A stretch of DNA of 64,000 nucleotides from Stenotrophomonas maltophilia. GTDB lineage: Bacteria > Pseudomonadota > Gammaproteobacteria > Xanthomonadales > Xanthomonadaceae. The notes below the pieces were generated by a model, which saw only the letters and a program-made list of their open reading frames with translations, had not been told where the DNA came from and ran no database searches. Of the stretch, positions 47,152 through 56,114 are shown one piece after another. The translations under genes and the position numbers were made by a program. Every line of letters starts with the position of its first letter. Positions within the stretch are counted from its first letter, which is position 1. The stretch is from the NCBI RefSeq assembly GCF_001676385.1, contig NZ_LYVJ01000014.1, positions 51,606 to 115,605 of the forward strand, read 5' to 3'.

Positions 47152-49149
47152 ATGACGCAGCCTACCCGTCGCCAGTTGGCCAACGCCATCCGCTTCCTCG
47201 CCGCCGATGCGGTTGAAACCGCAAAGTCCGGCCACCCCGGCATGCCCATGGGCATGGCCGACATCGCCGAAGTCCTCTGGAACGACTACCTCCGCCATAA
47301 CCCGAGCAACCCGCACTGGTTCAACCGCGACCGTTTCGTGCTGTCCAACGGCCACGGTTCGATGCTGCAGTACGCGTTGCTGCACCTGAGCGGCTACGAC
47401 CTGCCGATCGAGCAGCTGAAGCTGTTCCGCCAGCTGGGCAGCCACACCGCCGGCCACCCGGAGCGCCACGAGACCCCGGGCGTGGAAACCACCACCGGTC
47501 CGCTGGGCCAGGGTTTCGCCAATGCCGTGGGCTTCGCCCTGGCCGAGAAGCTGCTGGCACAGCGCTTCAACCGTCCGGAGCTGGAAGTGGTCGACCACCG
47601 CACCTGGGTGTTCATGGGTGATGGCTGCCTGATGGAAGGCGTGTCGCATGAGGCCGCGTCGCTGGCCGGCACCTGGGGCCTGCACAAGCTGGTCTGCTTC
47701 TGGGACAACAACCACATTTCCATCGACGGCAACGTCGAGGGCTGGTTCACCGACAACACCCCGGAACGTTTCGAGGCCTATGGCTGGAACGTGGTCCGCG
47801 AAGTTGATGGCCATGACCCAGACAGCATCAAGGCCGGCATCGAGGCCGCGCTGTCGCAGAGCGACAAGCCGACCCTGATCTGCTGCCGCACCACCATTGG
47901 TTTCGGTTCACCGAACAAGGCGGGCAAGGAATCCAGCCACGGCGCACCGCTGGGCAAGGACGAACTGGAAGCCACCCGCAAGCAGCTGGGCTGGGAATAC
48001 GGCCCGTTCGAGATCCCGCAGGCGATCTACGACGGCTGGCGCGCCAATGGCGCCGGTACCCTGCGCCAGGCCGAGTGGGAACAGCTGTTCGACAAGTACG
48101 CCCGCCAGTATCCGGCGGAAGCGGCCGAGCTGACCCGTCGTTCGCACGGGGAGCTGCCGGCCGATTTCGTCGCCAAGGCCGACGCCTACATCGCCCAGGT
48201 GGCCGCTGAAGGCCCGACGATCGCCTCGCGCAAGGCCTCGCAGCTGGCCATCGAAGCCTACGCCCCGCTGCTGCCGGAAATCGTCGGCGGCTCGGCCGAC
48301 CTGGCCCACTCCAACCTCACCCTGTGGAAGGGCAGCAAATCTGTCGCCAGCGACGACGCCAACGCCAATTACGTGTACTACGGCGTGCGCGAGTTCGGCA
48401 TGACCGCCATTGCCAACGGCCTGGCCCTGCACGGTGGCTTCATTCCGTTCGACGCCACCTTCCTGGTGTTCAGCGACTACGCCCGCAACGGCGTGCGCAT
48501 GAGCGCGCTGATCCCGGCCCACGCCATCCACGTCTACACCCACGACTCGATCGGCCTGGGCGAAGACGGCCCGACCCACCAGCCGGTGGAGCACCTGGCC
48601 TCGCTGCGCTACATCCCGAACAACGATGTGTGGCGCCCGTGCGATGCCGTCGAGTCGGCGGTGAGCTGGAAGGCTGCGATCACCCGCCAGGACGGCCCGA
48701 GCTGCCTGGTGTTCAGCCGCCAGAACCTGCCGCACCAGCCGCGCAGCGCCGAGCAGATCGCGCAGATCGAGCGCGGCGGTTACGTGCTGGCCGATGCTGC
48801 CGGTACCCCGGACGTGATCCTGATCGCCACCGGCTCGGAAGTCTCGCTGGCCACCGAAGCCAAGGCCCAGCTGGATGCGGCCGGTATCAAGACCCGCGTG
48901 GTCTCGATGCCGTCCACCGATGTGTTCCTGCGCCAGGATGCGGCCTACCGTGAATCGGTGCTGCCGAATGCCGTGCGCAAGCGCGTGGCCGTGGAAGCCG
49001 GCGTCACCGGTTTCTGGCGCCAGTTCGTGGGCCTGGACGGCGCCGTGATCGGTATCGACACCTTTGGTGCCTCGGCCCCGGCCGACCAGCTGTACAAGCA
49101 CTTCGGCATCACCACCGCCCACGTGGTGGAAGCGGCCAAGGCACTGTAA
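47152..49149 (+). CDS. tkt: Transketolase
   Basis: Thiamine diphosphate enzyme moving two-carbon units in the non-oxidative pentose phosphate pathway. The 665-residue product has the N-terminal [20 protein letters not shown] and the ThDP-binding motif from [13 protein letters not shown] to DNNHISIDG. The central Pyr domain contains [15 protein letters not shown] and [14 protein letters not shown], and the C-terminal domain follows. The ATG at MTQPTRRQL gives the normal length; the upstream open frame is in the preceding terminator region. Terminators stand on both sides, so it is monocistronic. Confidence 0.97.
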   Translation: MTQPTRRQLANAIRFLAADAVETAKSGHPGMPMGMADIAEVLWNDYLRHNPSNPHWFNRDRFVLSNGHGSMLQYALLHLSGYDLPIEQLKLFRQLGSHTAGHPERHETPGVETTTGPLGQGFANAVGFALAEKLLAQRFNRPELEVVDHRTWVFMGDGCLMEGVSHEAASLAGTWGLHKLVCFWDNNHISIDGNVEGWFTDNTPERFEAYGWNVVREVDGHDPDSIKAGIEAALSQSDKPTLICCRTTIGFGSPNKAGKESSHGAPLGKDELEATRKQLGWEYGPFEIPQAIYDGWRANGAGTLRQAEWEQLFDKYARQYPAEAAELTRRSHGELPADFVAKADAYIAQVAAEGPTIASRKASQLAIEAYAPLLPEIVGGSADLAHSNLTLWKGSKSVASDDANANYVYYGVREFGMTAIANGLALHGGFIPFDATFLVFSDYARNGVRMSALIPAHAIHVYTHDSIGLGEDGPTHQPVEHLASLRYIPNNDVWRPCDAVESAVSWKAAITRQDGPSCLVFSRQNLPHQPRSAEQIAQIERGGYVLADAAGTPDVILIATGSEVSLATEAKAQLDAAGIKTRVVSMPSTDVFLRQDAAYRESVLPNAVRKRVAVEAGVTGFWRQFVGLDGAVIGIDTFGASAPADQLYKHFGITTAHVVEAAKAL

Positions 49150-49170
49150 GCAGACTCGCGACGTGATGCA

Positions 49171-49200
49171 GGAAAGGCCGGCGCACGCCGGCCTTTTCCT
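49171..49200 (+). terminator. Intrinsic terminator of tkt
   Basis: Stem AAAGGCCGGC / GCCGGCCTTT with 4-nt loop GCAC, extended by GGA/TCC, 21 bp after the stop; T-rich on the 3' side. Confidence 0.8.
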
Positions 49201-49209
49201 TGTCGCAAG

Positions 49210-49275
49210 AAAAAGGGGACGGAGGGGATTAAGTCGTTTGTGCACAAACGACTTAATCCCCTCCGTCCCCTTTTT
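49210..49275. repeat. 66-bp perfect palindrome
   Basis: Every base from 49210 to 49242 is complementary to 49275 to 49243. It starts with five A residues and GGGGACGGAGGGGATTAAG, has GTGCAC at the centre and ends with five T residues. It directly abuts the stop codon of the minus-strand acetyl-CoA hydrolase gene. As RNA it would form a 33-bp hairpin followed by a T-tract on either strand, so it could terminate both converging genes. Confidence 0.9.
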
Positions 49276-51228
49276 TCAGGCGGTACGCGCCAGCGCCAGC
49301 CGCAGCAGTCGCGCGTCCAGGCGCTCGGCGAAGTCCTTCGGTGCCTGCAGGCCCATCCGCTGCAGGTACACCGCATCGCCGTCGCCGGCCGGCTGGCGCA
49401 GGGCGGCCCAGACCGTGCGCAGCTTGCTGCTGCGGGTCTCGGTGTTGGCCTTCAGCCAGCCCAGTGCCTTCACCAGGACCTGTTCGATCTCGTTGAAATC
49501 GCTGCCCAGCGGATAGTCGGGCAGGCTGCCATCCGCGCGGAACGGGGCCAGTGCCGCCGCCAATGCCTGTGGCGTGTTGCGCTGCTGCCGCGCCGGATCC
49601 GGTTGCGCGGCCGCGAGCAGCTTGCGCGAGGCATGTGCCTGCTGCAGAAGATCGCCCTGGAACGGGGCTTCGGTGATCGCGGTCATCGCATGCACGCAGT
49701 CCTCGTCGGTCAGCCCGCGCAGGTCGGCGATACCGTACTCGTTGAGGTAGATGTCGCGCAGGTGGCGCGGGATGGTGGTGTGGCCGTAGTTCCAGCGCAC
49801 GTTGGATTCGCGCCGGCCCTTGTCGTCTCGCGCCGCGCGGAACATCAGCACGCTGCGCGCTTCCGGCAGGGCATGTGCCATCGCCACGAAGTTGTACTGT
49901 CCGCCGACGCCGGACACCACGCGGCCATCGTCCAGCGCATCGGACACCGCTGCGCCCAGCGCGGTGACCATCATGCAGGAATTGAAGAAGCGCGCATGGC
50001 GGCGCTGCAAGCGCTCGAGCGTCTTGTTGCCGCCATACAACTGGTTGATCTCGCTGATCCTGCGCATGCCGATCGCACGGCATTCGTCATCTGGCAGCGT
50101 GCGCAGCCATTCGTAGAACTCCGGCGAGCCCAGGTAGAACGCGCCGTGCAGGTATTCTCCCTCGGCGGCCAGAGTGGCGTGGTCGATGGACAGCGTGCTG
50201 CCGTTCTCGATGCGCTGCATCAGCGCCAGGTCGTCGTGCACCTTGCGCTTGATCACGCCAGTCTGAACCAGCCGGCGGAAGCCCTCGTTGAGCATCTCGC
50301 TGCAGCCGTACAGGCCCACCTCGAACGGCTCCAGCCCGCCGATCTCCTGCACCAGCGGATGGCTGGCCAACTGCGGGTCCAGCGCATGCAGCACGCGGCG
50401 GTAGCGCGCATTGTCGGTATGGCGCAGGACCAGCGCGTGGCTGAGGGCATCGGCCAGCGTGCCGATGCCGATCTGCAGGGTGCCGCCGTCGCGCACCAGT
50501 GTGCTGGCATACAGGCCGATGGCATAGTCGGCGTCGCCGACCGGCTGCCGCGGCAGGCCGAACAGGGCCGGGTACGGCGGCGGTGGCGTGATGACGAGAT
50601 CGAAGAAGGACACGTCGACCGTGGCCGAGCCACCCAGATAGGGCAGCCGAGGGTCGATCTCGGCCACCATCAAGGGCCGTGGCAGGCCGCGTGCCGCCAT
50701 GGCGTCCAGCGTGTCCTGGGTGATGTCGTTGTTGCACGACAACGAAAGCCGGCGGTCGTTGGGCCGCATCGCCACTTTCTGCACGATCACGTGCGGTGCG
50801 CGCTGCGCCACCGCGTCGGCGGCATGGGTGTAGTTCAGGCTGGTATAACTCGATTGTGCCTGCCGCGAACCGAGCAGCGCGCCGGACTGCATGTAGAACT
50901 CCTCCACCTGCACATGCGCAGGCAACGCGTCGCGGGCGATCGCGTCGGCATAGGCCAGGCGAGGGAAATCCTCGCCGAAATGGCGCTGTACGAAGGGCGC
51001 GGTGAAGCGTGCTTCCAGGCCAGCGCCGCGCGCCTTCGGCGGATTCAGCGACAGCGCGGTGTACAGCCGCAGTGGCCGCGACGGGTCCTGCTCGACACGT
51101 GCGTAGAGGGCATTGAGCAGCCGATGCGGCTTGCCCAGCGCCAGCGGTGCCCCGATCCGCAGCGGCCCTTCCACCCGCGCAAACAGCCAGTCGACGGCGG
51201 CGTCCAGGTCGGTGAGGTGTTCGGTCAT
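49276..51228 (-). CDS. Acetyl-CoA hydrolase/transferase family protein
   Basis: A 650-residue member of the CoA-transferase family I group related to acetyl-CoA hydrolase and 4-hydroxybutyrate CoA-transferase. The C-terminal AcetylCoA hydrolase domain includes GVGGQYNFVAMAHALPEARSV and RESNVRWNYGHTTIPRHL. The first half has VIVQKVAMRPNDRRLSLS and DGGTLQIGIGTLADALSHAL. The family catalytic glutamate should be near FEVGLYGCSEMLNEGF, a modified form of the usual site. Many relatives are near 430-510 residues, so it is long. It is followed 33 bp upstream on the same strand by a flavin reductase family gene. The exact substrate is unknown. Confidence 0.85.
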   Translation of the reverse strand: MTEHLTDLDAAVDWLFARVEGPLRIGAPLALGKPHRLLNALYARVEQDPSRPLRLYTALSLNPPKARGAGLEARFTAPFVQRHFGEDFPRLAYADAIARDALPAHVQVEEFYMQSGALLGSRQAQSSYTSLNYTHAADAVAQRAPHVIVQKVAMRPNDRRLSLSCNNDITQDTLDAMAARGLPRPLMVAEIDPRLPYLGGSATVDVSFFDLVITPPPPYPALFGLPRQPVGDADYAIGLYASTLVRDGGTLQIGIGTLADALSHALVLRHTDNARYRRVLHALDPQLASHPLVQEIGGLEPFEVGLYGCSEMLNEGFRRLVQTGVIKRKVHDDLALMQRIENGSTLSIDHATLAAEGEYLHGAFYLGSPEFYEWLRTLPDDECRAIGMRRISEINQLYGGNKTLERLQRRHARFFNSCMMVTALGAAVSDALDDGRVVSGVGGQYNFVAMAHALPEARSVLMFRAARDDKGRRESNVRWNYGHTTIPRHLRDIYLNEYGIADLRGLTDEDCVHAMTAITEAPFQGDLLQQAHASRKLLAAAQPDPARQQRNTPQALAAALAPFRADGSLPDYPLGSDFNEIEQVLVKALGWLKANTETRSSKLRTVWAALRQPAGDGDAVYLQRMGLQAPKDFAERLDARLLRLALARTA

Positions 51229-51261
51229 GCGGGGCAGTCCTGCGTGTGGGGAGTGGCGGCA

Positions 51262-51819
51262 TTACAGCATGTCGGGCTTGAACCGCCGTCGACGCGAGAC
51301 TTCGGTACCGGACACCATGAACTGCCCATCGCCCCGGTAATGCACCGTACGCGGCAGCTTCGGCCGGGGCGCGACGTGGGCGCGCACGATTTCCCAGATG
51401 AAAAGGTTTCTCGACGCGACCTGGCTGTCGTCGTAGAGTCGGCATTCGAAGCACGAATGGCATTGGCCGACCAGCGGCGCGCCGACCTCGCGCGCGGGCA
51501 GCGCATCGAGCTCGAAACGGGCGAACTTGTCGACCTCGCGGCCGCTGCAGTTGCCGATGTCCACCACGGTATCGAGCAGCTCCAGGCCGGGCACGTTGAT
51601 CACGCACTCGCCGCTGCCATGGGCCAGCGCGTGGCTGTGGTTCGCGTCCCACAGATAGGTAGCGACCAGTGAAGGCGAGAAGCCCATCACCATGTGCCAG
51701 CCCATCGTCATCACGTTGCGCTGGCCGCGCCAGGCGGTGCTGACCAGCACGATCGGCCCAGGTTCGAGGAAGCGGCGGGCCTGCTCGACCGGGAAATCCT
51801 TCTTGGGCAGCGCTTTCAT
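51262..51819 (-). CDS. Flavin reductase-like (flavoredoxin) FMN-binding protein
   Basis: A 185-residue protein of the flavin reductase/flavoredoxin family with the split-barrel FMN fold. PIVLVSTAWRGQRNVMTMGWHMVMGFSPSLVATYL carries the FMN-contacting region near the N-terminus. ECVINVPGLELLDTV and the dimer part HVAPRPKLPRTVHYRGDGQFMV follow. It is divergent from blaI and probably shares a transcript with the acetyl-CoA hydrolase family gene. Its electron donor and acceptor are not known. Confidence 0.82.
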   Translation of the reverse strand: MKALPKKDFPVEQARRFLEPGPIVLVSTAWRGQRNVMTMGWHMVMGFSPSLVATYLWDANHSHALAHGSGECVINVPGLELLDTVVDIGNCSGREVDKFARFELDALPAREVGAPLVGQCHSCFECRLYDDSQVASRNLFIWEIVRAHVAPRPKLPRTVHYRGDGQFMVSGTEVSRRRRFKPDML

Positions 51820-51882
51820 CCGGGGCCTGGGACGGGAGGGATCGATGCTGGCGCAGCCGGGATGAACCTGGAGTCGAGGGGC

Positions 51883-51911
51883 TTGACAGGCGGTTCGATT
51901 ACGCGCGTAAT
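51883..51911 (+). promoter_or_regulatory. Promoter of the blaI operon
   Basis: A perfect -35 TTGACA (51883-51888) and a -10-like CGTAAT (51906-51911) are 17 bp apart. The -10 lies inside the first operator palindrome, so a bound repressor should block RNA polymerase. Confidence 0.65.
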
Positions 51912-51938
51912 CGATGGTGTCGATTACGGATGTAAACC
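51895..51938. promoter_or_regulatory. Two BlaI-type operators
   Basis: Site 1 is a 20-bp perfect palindrome at 51895-51914 with core GATTAC-GCGC-GTAATC. Site 2 (51921-51938) is GATTAC-GGAT-GTAAAC. Both have the TTAC-N4-GTAA core, with centres 25 bp apart, and site 2 ends next to the blaI ATG. The spacing and symmetry fit a BlaI/MecI family dimer that represses its own operon. Confidence 0.7.
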
Positions 51939-52304
51939 ATGACCCCGATCAGCGAAGCCGAAGCCGTTGTGATGGAGGTGCTGTGGCAGCAGGCACCACG
52001 TAGTGCCGACGAAGTGGTCGCCGCGCTGGCCCACCGCGACTGGGCCGAACCGACCATCAAGACCCTGCTCAACCGCCTGCTGACCAAGGGCGCGATCGCC
52101 GCCGAGCGCGATGGCCGGCGCTACCTGTACCGGCCCCTGCTGCAGCGCCAGGCATGGGTCGAGGCGCAGAGCCAGGACTTCATCGGCCGCGTCTTCGAGG
52201 GCAGGGTGGCGCCGCTGGTGGCGCATTTCAGTGAGCGCGGCCAGCTCAGCGCGCAGGACATCGCTGAACTGAAGAAGCTGATCCAGGAGCTGGACCATGA
52301 ATGA
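51939..52304 (+). CDS. BlaI/MecI/CopY family transcriptional repressor
   Basis: A 121-residue winged-helix repressor. It opens MTPISEAEAVVMEVLWQQAPRSADEVV, the family start, and has the recognition-helix region WAEPTIKTLLNRLLTKGAIAAERDGRRYLY. The C-terminal dimerisation helices include the region where a partner protease usually cuts. Two operators lie directly in front of the gene. It overlaps the M56 peptidase gene by 8 bp. In known systems (BlaI-BlaR1) cleavage of the repressor induces the operon; the signal here is unknown. Confidence 0.92.
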   Translation: MTPISEAEAVVMEVLWQQAPRSADEVVAALAHRDWAEPTIKTLLNRLLTKGAIAAERDGRRYLYRPLLQRQAWVEAQSQDFIGRVFEGRVAPLVAHFSERGQLSAQDIAELKKLIQELDHE

Positions 52305-53538
52305 GCTGCTTGATGGACTGTGGCAGGGCAGCCTGTGGCTGGCGGTGGGCGTGGTCCTGCTGGCGGTGATGCGGCCGCTGCTGGTGCGATTGGGGGGCGC
52401 TGGGCTGGCCTACCGCAGCTGGTGGCTGCTACCGCTGCTGCTGGTGGCACTGACGCTGCCATTGCCGCAGGTTGCGGTGTTGCAGCAGGTACCCACGCTG
52501 CCGCTGAACGTGATGCCCGGTGCCCTCGATGCCCTGAACGGGCCCTCGTTGCCATGGGCCGGGCTGTTGTTCGCGCTGTGGGCATTGGGCGCGGGCATCC
52601 GCCTGTTGCGCGACCTGCACGCACAACATCGTTTCGAACGGAGCATGGGCCCACTGACGCCGCGCACCGATGGCAGCTGGCAGGCCAGCAGCGACCCAGG
52701 CCTGCCAGCGCTGGTTGGCCTGTGGCGGCCGCGCATCGTAGTTGGCCCGGAATTCGATCAGCAGTTCAGCGCGCAGGAACGGGGCCTGATCCTGCAACAC
52801 GAGCGCAGCCACCGTCGCAATGGCGATCACTGGGCCAACGGCGCGTTGCTGCTGGCGCGCGCGGTCTTCTGGTTCCACCCGCTGCTGCCATGGGCTGCAC
52901 GCCGCTTCCTGCGCGACCAGGAACTGGCCTGTGATGCCCGCACCATCGGCCCGCAGCCTGCGCTGCGCGGCCTCTATGCCAGCACGCTGCTGAAGGCGCA
53001 GCTGGTCCACCCGGTTGCGCCGGCGGTCTGCCATTGGCGCAGCCAACCCGTGTTGAAGGAGCGTATCGCCATGTTGAAGCAGTCCAAGCGGAAGGCATTG
53101 CCGTGGGTGTCCGGTCAGGTGCTGGTGGTCGGGTTATGCGTGGGAATGGGCGCGGTGGCGTGGGCCAGCCAGGGCGGTGCGGCCGGTGGCAGCCGCATCG
53201 GCGTCGAGCCGTTCGAACATGCGCTGGAAGATGCGGCCAAGGCGGGGCTGGACCGTCCGATCCAGGTCGACAGGATGCTACCGCCGTCCTACCCGAAGTC
53301 TGCGATCGAGCAGCGTCAGGTAGGTGTGGTGAACCTGCGTGTGGAGGTGGATGCCAAGGGTCATCCTACTGACGTCCAGGTGCTCAGCGCCACCAACCCG
53401 GGGGTGTTCGATGCGGTCTCGATTGCTGCGGCGCGCAGCTGGACCTATCGGCCGGCGATGAAGAACGGCAAGCCGGTAGCCGGTGCCGTGCGCATTCCGA
53501 TCACCTATGCCATGGACAATACCGAGGACACCCAGTGA
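52297..53538 (+). CDS. M56 family membrane metallopeptidase with C-terminal TonB domain
   Basis: A 413-residue BlaR1-type membrane protease. Hydrophobic helices are at about 12-30, 40-58, 88-104 and 270-288. The zinc motif HERSH is at residues 168-172, and the third ligand glutamate is in RDQELACDA at about 209. After the last helix there is no beta-lactam-sensing transpeptidase domain. Instead a TonB C-terminal fold runs from about residue 325 to the end (YPKSAIEQRQVGVVNLRVEVDAKGHPTDVQVL). The protease probably inactivates the upstream BlaI. The TonB-like domain may sense or act in the periplasm. It overlaps the lipoprotein gene as ATGA. Confidence 0.88.
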   Translation: MNELLDGLWQGSLWLAVGVVLLAVMRPLLVRLGGAGLAYRSWWLLPLLLVALTLPLPQVAVLQQVPTLPLNVMPGALDALNGPSLPWAGLLFALWALGAGIRLLRDLHAQHRFERSMGPLTPRTDGSWQASSDPGLPALVGLWRPRIVVGPEFDQQFSAQERGLILQHERSHRRNGDHWANGALLLARAVFWFHPLLPWAARRFLRDQELACDARTIGPQPALRGLYASTLLKAQLVHPVAPAVCHWRSQPVLKERIAMLKQSKRKALPWVSGQVLVVGLCVGMGAVAWASQGGAAGGSRIGVEPFEHALEDAAKAGLDRPIQVDRMLPPSYPKSAIEQRQVGVVNLRVEVDAKGHPTDVQVLSATNPGVFDAVSIAAARSWTYRPAMKNGKPVAGAVRIPITYAMDNTEDTQ

Positions 53539-54098
53539 AGTCCGCGCCGCTGCTCATGGTAGCGGCGCTGCTGGTGGGGTGTGCGAGCCAGGAGCGGCTG
53601 ACCACGGTGAATACCCGCAGCGAGAATGTCGGTCACCAGCGACTGCAGCCGCAGGCGGGCGGCGGCAGTGGGCAGCTGCAGGTGTATTCGCTGGGTGCGA
53701 CCGAGGGCTACCGGATGCCGCAGTTGTACGCGGCACCGGACCCGGAGGTCGGCGAACGCGACCCGCGCGCGGAACTGGCGCCGACCACCATCTGCCTGCA
53801 GGTGGTGGTTGATGCCAGTGGCGCCGTGGAGCGCAGCTGGCCATTGACCGATCGCCAGGAATGCGCCGCAGGGTCTGCAGGCGAGAACGCGCCTCTGCTG
53901 CAAGCTGCGCAGGAAGCCGTGGCGATGTGGAAGTACTCGTCCGCAGCGGTCTGCCACTTCGCCGCCGGCAAGGTGCCTGCCGACCGCAGTGACTGTCGCG
54001 GCGCCGAGCGCGTCGAACCGGTGGCCGTCACCCTGCAATATGCCTTCACTTTTGAGATCGTGAAGGGCCAGCATGTGGTGCGCACGCGGGGAAAATGA
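53535..54098 (+). CDS. Putative lipoprotein of the BlaI-M56 operon
   Basis: A 187-residue precursor with lipobox AALLVGC (Cys at about residue 16). The mature part resembles a short TonB-like fold: TTICLQVVVDASGAVERSWPL, then a helix LLQAAQEAVAMWKYSSAAVC and a strand EPVAVTLQYAFTFEIVKG. It has three further cysteines. The pattern of a basic strand, helix and beta strands mirrors the C-terminus of the M56 protein before it, so the two may be related or interact. Family not named; function unknown. Confidence 0.7.
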   Translation: MKSAPLLMVAALLVGCASQERLTTVNTRSENVGHQRLQPQAGGGSGQLQVYSLGATEGYRMPQLYAAPDPEVGERDPRAELAPTTICLQVVVDASGAVERSWPLTDRQECAAGSAGENAPLLQAAQEAVAMWKYSSAAVCHFAAGKVPADRSDCRGAERVEPVAVTLQYAFTFEIVKGQHVVRTRGK

Positions 54099-54116
54099 CC
54101 GCTTGCAATGACCGGG

Positions 54117-54139
54117 GTAGCGCCGGGCCACGCCCGGCG
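54117..54139 (+). repeat. GTAG palindrome CGCCGGGC type
   Basis: GTAG-CGCCGGGC-CAC-GCCCGGCG (54117-54139) lies between two convergent genes 18 bp after the lipoprotein stop. It is a GTAG-headed unit with a stem different from the SMAG copies. Confidence 0.65.
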
Positions 54140-54155
54140 AGCGCAGCGGCGTGGA

Positions 54156-54956
54156 TCAGGCCCCGCCCTGGATGTTGGCCTTCACCGCGGGCTGCATCAG
54201 CCTGGGTTCTTCCAGCGTCGCGTCGCGGGCCTGGCGCACGCTGACGAACTCCGCCTCGGCCACGCCGTCATGCACGTGGATATTGTGCGCGCGCTGTTCG
54301 CCGATGGTGGTTTCGTTGGCAAAGCCGCGGCCACCCGGGCCGTAGTCGTGGCAGACGAATACCCGCGTTGCATCGGGCAGGGCCAGCAGGCGCTGGATCG
54401 AGCGGTACAGCTGCGCGGCATCACCGCCGGGGAAATCGCAGCGGGCGGTGCCGCCATCGGGCATGAACAGCGAGTCGCCGGTGAACAGCGCATCGTCAAT
54501 CAGGTAGGCGATGCTGTCGCTGGTATGGCCGGGCACGGCGATCACCTGGCAGCGTAGTTCGCCCAGAGCGAAGGTTTCGCCATCGTTGAACAGGTGATCG
54601 AAGATTTCATCTGCGGCAGGAAGCTGCAGGCCGTAGCGCGGCGCAAAAGTGGCCTGCACCGCACGAATGCCTTCACCGATGGCCAGCGTGGCCTGCGGGA
54701 AGCGCTGCTTGAGCCGGCGTCCCGCCGATACATGGTCAGCGTGGGCATGGGTTTCCAGCAGCCAGCGCAGTTGCAGGCCCTGCCGCTCGATGGCCTCCAC
54801 CGCGCCGCGTATGGGCGCATCGCTGATGGCGTCGGTGTCCGGGTCGTAGTCCAGGACCGGGTCGATCAGCGCTGCCTCGCCGCTGGCCGGGTCGCTGACC
54901 AGATAGCTGAAGGTGTTGCTGTCACGGTGGAAGAACGACTGTACCTGGACCGGCAT
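54156..54956 (-). CDS. MBL-fold metallohydrolase, probable persulfide dioxygenase
   Basis: A 266-residue metallo-beta-lactamase fold protein of the ETHE1/Blh type. The metal motif is THAHADHVSAGRRLKQRFP (HxHxDH, about residues 68-74). Further ligands are in VPGHTSDSIAYL, FTGDSLFMPDGGTARCDF and VFVCHDYGPGG. The DPVLDYDPDTDAI start is typical of the Blh group that oxidises glutathione persulfide and is often regulated by BigR. No BigR-like gene is next to it. A glyoxalase II role is less likely because the fold lacks the C-terminal extension. Confidence 0.85.
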   Translation of the reverse strand: MPVQVQSFFHRDSNTFSYLVSDPASGEAALIDPVLDYDPDTDAISDAPIRGAVEAIERQGLQLRWLLETHAHADHVSAGRRLKQRFPQATLAIGEGIRAVQATFAPRYGLQLPAADEIFDHLFNDGETFALGELRCQVIAVPGHTSDSIAYLIDDALFTGDSLFMPDGGTARCDFPGGDAAQLYRSIQRLLALPDATRVFVCHDYGPGGRGFANETTIGEQRAHNIHVHDGVAEAEFVSVRQARDATLEEPRLMQPAVKANIQGGA

Positions 54957-54966
54957 CGGAATCTCC

Positions 54967-55785
54967 TCAGCGCGTGCCGAGCACGCGGTTCAGCAACTGC
55001 GCGAGGTTCTCGCCGGCCAGTCGCAGCTGCGCTTCGGCCAGCGGCCGGTAGCGCTCGGTGTATTCGTCACCGATTTTACGCGCGGCCGGATAAACGCCAG
55101 GTTGCATGGAGATGCGGCAGCTGGCCTCGGCCCAGGCCTGCGGGTCGCGCTGCGGGCTGGACTGGCGCGCCAGCTTCGGCGCGCGCTGGCCCTGCAGCAG
55201 CGGCAGATAGGCTGCATCGTCGAGCGTGCGCGTGTTGAGCATGCCGCTGTCCCATAGCGAGTGCAGGTTGGTACCGCGGTTGCCGAACTGGATCTGGAAA
55301 TCGTTGCCGCCCTTGTCGTGGGCGTAGCCGGCGTGCATCGGCTGGTGGATGTCACCGACCAGGTGCACGACGAACTTCAGCGCCTGCAGGCGCTCGCCGT
55401 CGGTCAGGCTGCGGTCGCCGAGGATGGCGCTCTGCGCCTTCAGGGCTTCAACGATGCAGTTGCCATTCCTGCAGTGCTTCGCTGCTTCGTAGTGGCAGTT
55501 GTCTTCGGCGATGTTGACGTAGTGCCAGCCGGCCGAGCGACGGCCCAGGCCCGGGTCCTTGGCGCGCAGCTGGTCGGCCCATAGCGCGATGCTGGCCAGA
55601 GTTGCGCCCGGTTCGGTGGCCAGCAGGCGGTCCACTTCGGCGCGGGCGGTGAGGGTGAGGCGGGCGTCGGCGACTTCGGCGACAAGGCGGTGGCCTTGCG
55701 CGCCCCAGGCATGGGCGGGGGCGGACACGGACAGCAGGGCCGGCGCCAGGGCGGCGGCGAGGAACAGGGAGTGCAGGGCTTTCAT
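54967..55785 (-). CDS. S1/P1 family single-strand nuclease
   Basis: A 272-residue exported zinc-dependent nuclease. The signal peptide ends at PAHA, and the mature protein starts WGAQGHRLVAEVAD; an N-terminal tryptophan ligand is characteristic of S1/P1 and phospholipase C folds. Further zinc ligands are in WHYVNIAEDN, KFVVHLVGDIHQPMHAGYAHDKGGND and NLHSLWDSGM. Cysteines in CHYEAAKHCRNGNCIV may form disulfides. I used the ATG at 55785; a GTG two codons upstream is also in frame. It lies 10 bp before the MBL gene, so the two may be co-transcribed. Confidence 0.9.
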   Translation of the reverse strand: MKALHSLFLAAALAPALLSVSAPAHAWGAQGHRLVAEVADARLTLTARAEVDRLLATEPGATLASIALWADQLRAKDPGLGRRSAGWHYVNIAEDNCHYEAAKHCRNGNCIVEALKAQSAILGDRSLTDGERLQALKFVVHLVGDIHQPMHAGYAHDKGGNDFQIQFGNRGTNLHSLWDSGMLNTRTLDDAAYLPLLQGQRAPKLARQSSPQRDPQAWAEASCRISMQPGVYPAARKIGDEYTERYRPLAEAQLRLAGENLAQLLNRVLGTR

Positions 55786-55845
55786 GCGCACATTCTAGCG
55801 GGGTAGGTGGATTGAAGAGCGGCGCGTTCCTGTCTGCTGGGGGCT

Positions 55846-55949
55846 GGCTGCAGGGGCAGGCGCTGCGGGACACGCTGCAAGTACGTCCCTGTAAGCTCGG
55901 CCGCGGCATCCATGCCGCGGACGGTCCCGCAGCGCCTGCCCCTGCAGCC
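55846..55949 (-). repeat. Long hairpin element A
   Basis: Perfect 26-bp arms at 55846-55871 and 55924-55949 (arm core CTGCAGGGGCAGGCGCTGCG) enclose a core with an inner hairpin CCGCGGCAT / ATGCCGCGG (55901-55920). Read on the minus strand the core aligns with that of element B: GGGACCGT, CATGGATG, CGAGC, CAGGGA and GCGTGTCCC in order. Confidence 0.75.
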
Positions 55950-55986
55950 CCCATCCAACATGACCGCGAAGGCGGATGCAAACGTC

Positions 55987-56022
55987 AAATGCAACATCAA
56001 AAACAAATGCAGGATCAAAATC
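55987..56022 (+). repeat. Tandem 18-bp AT-rich repeat
   Basis: AAATGCAACATCAAAAAC is followed directly by AAATGCAGGATCAAAATC (15 of 18 identical). Found between hairpin elements A and B in an AT-rich island. Confidence 0.5.
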
Positions 56023-56114
56023 GGCCTCCTGCAATTACAGGCAATCACTGCGCCTCGGATGCACGGGTTCTGCTCTTGCCTTTGCTTGAGCTGGTACGCA
56101 CGCGGTGATGGGAT

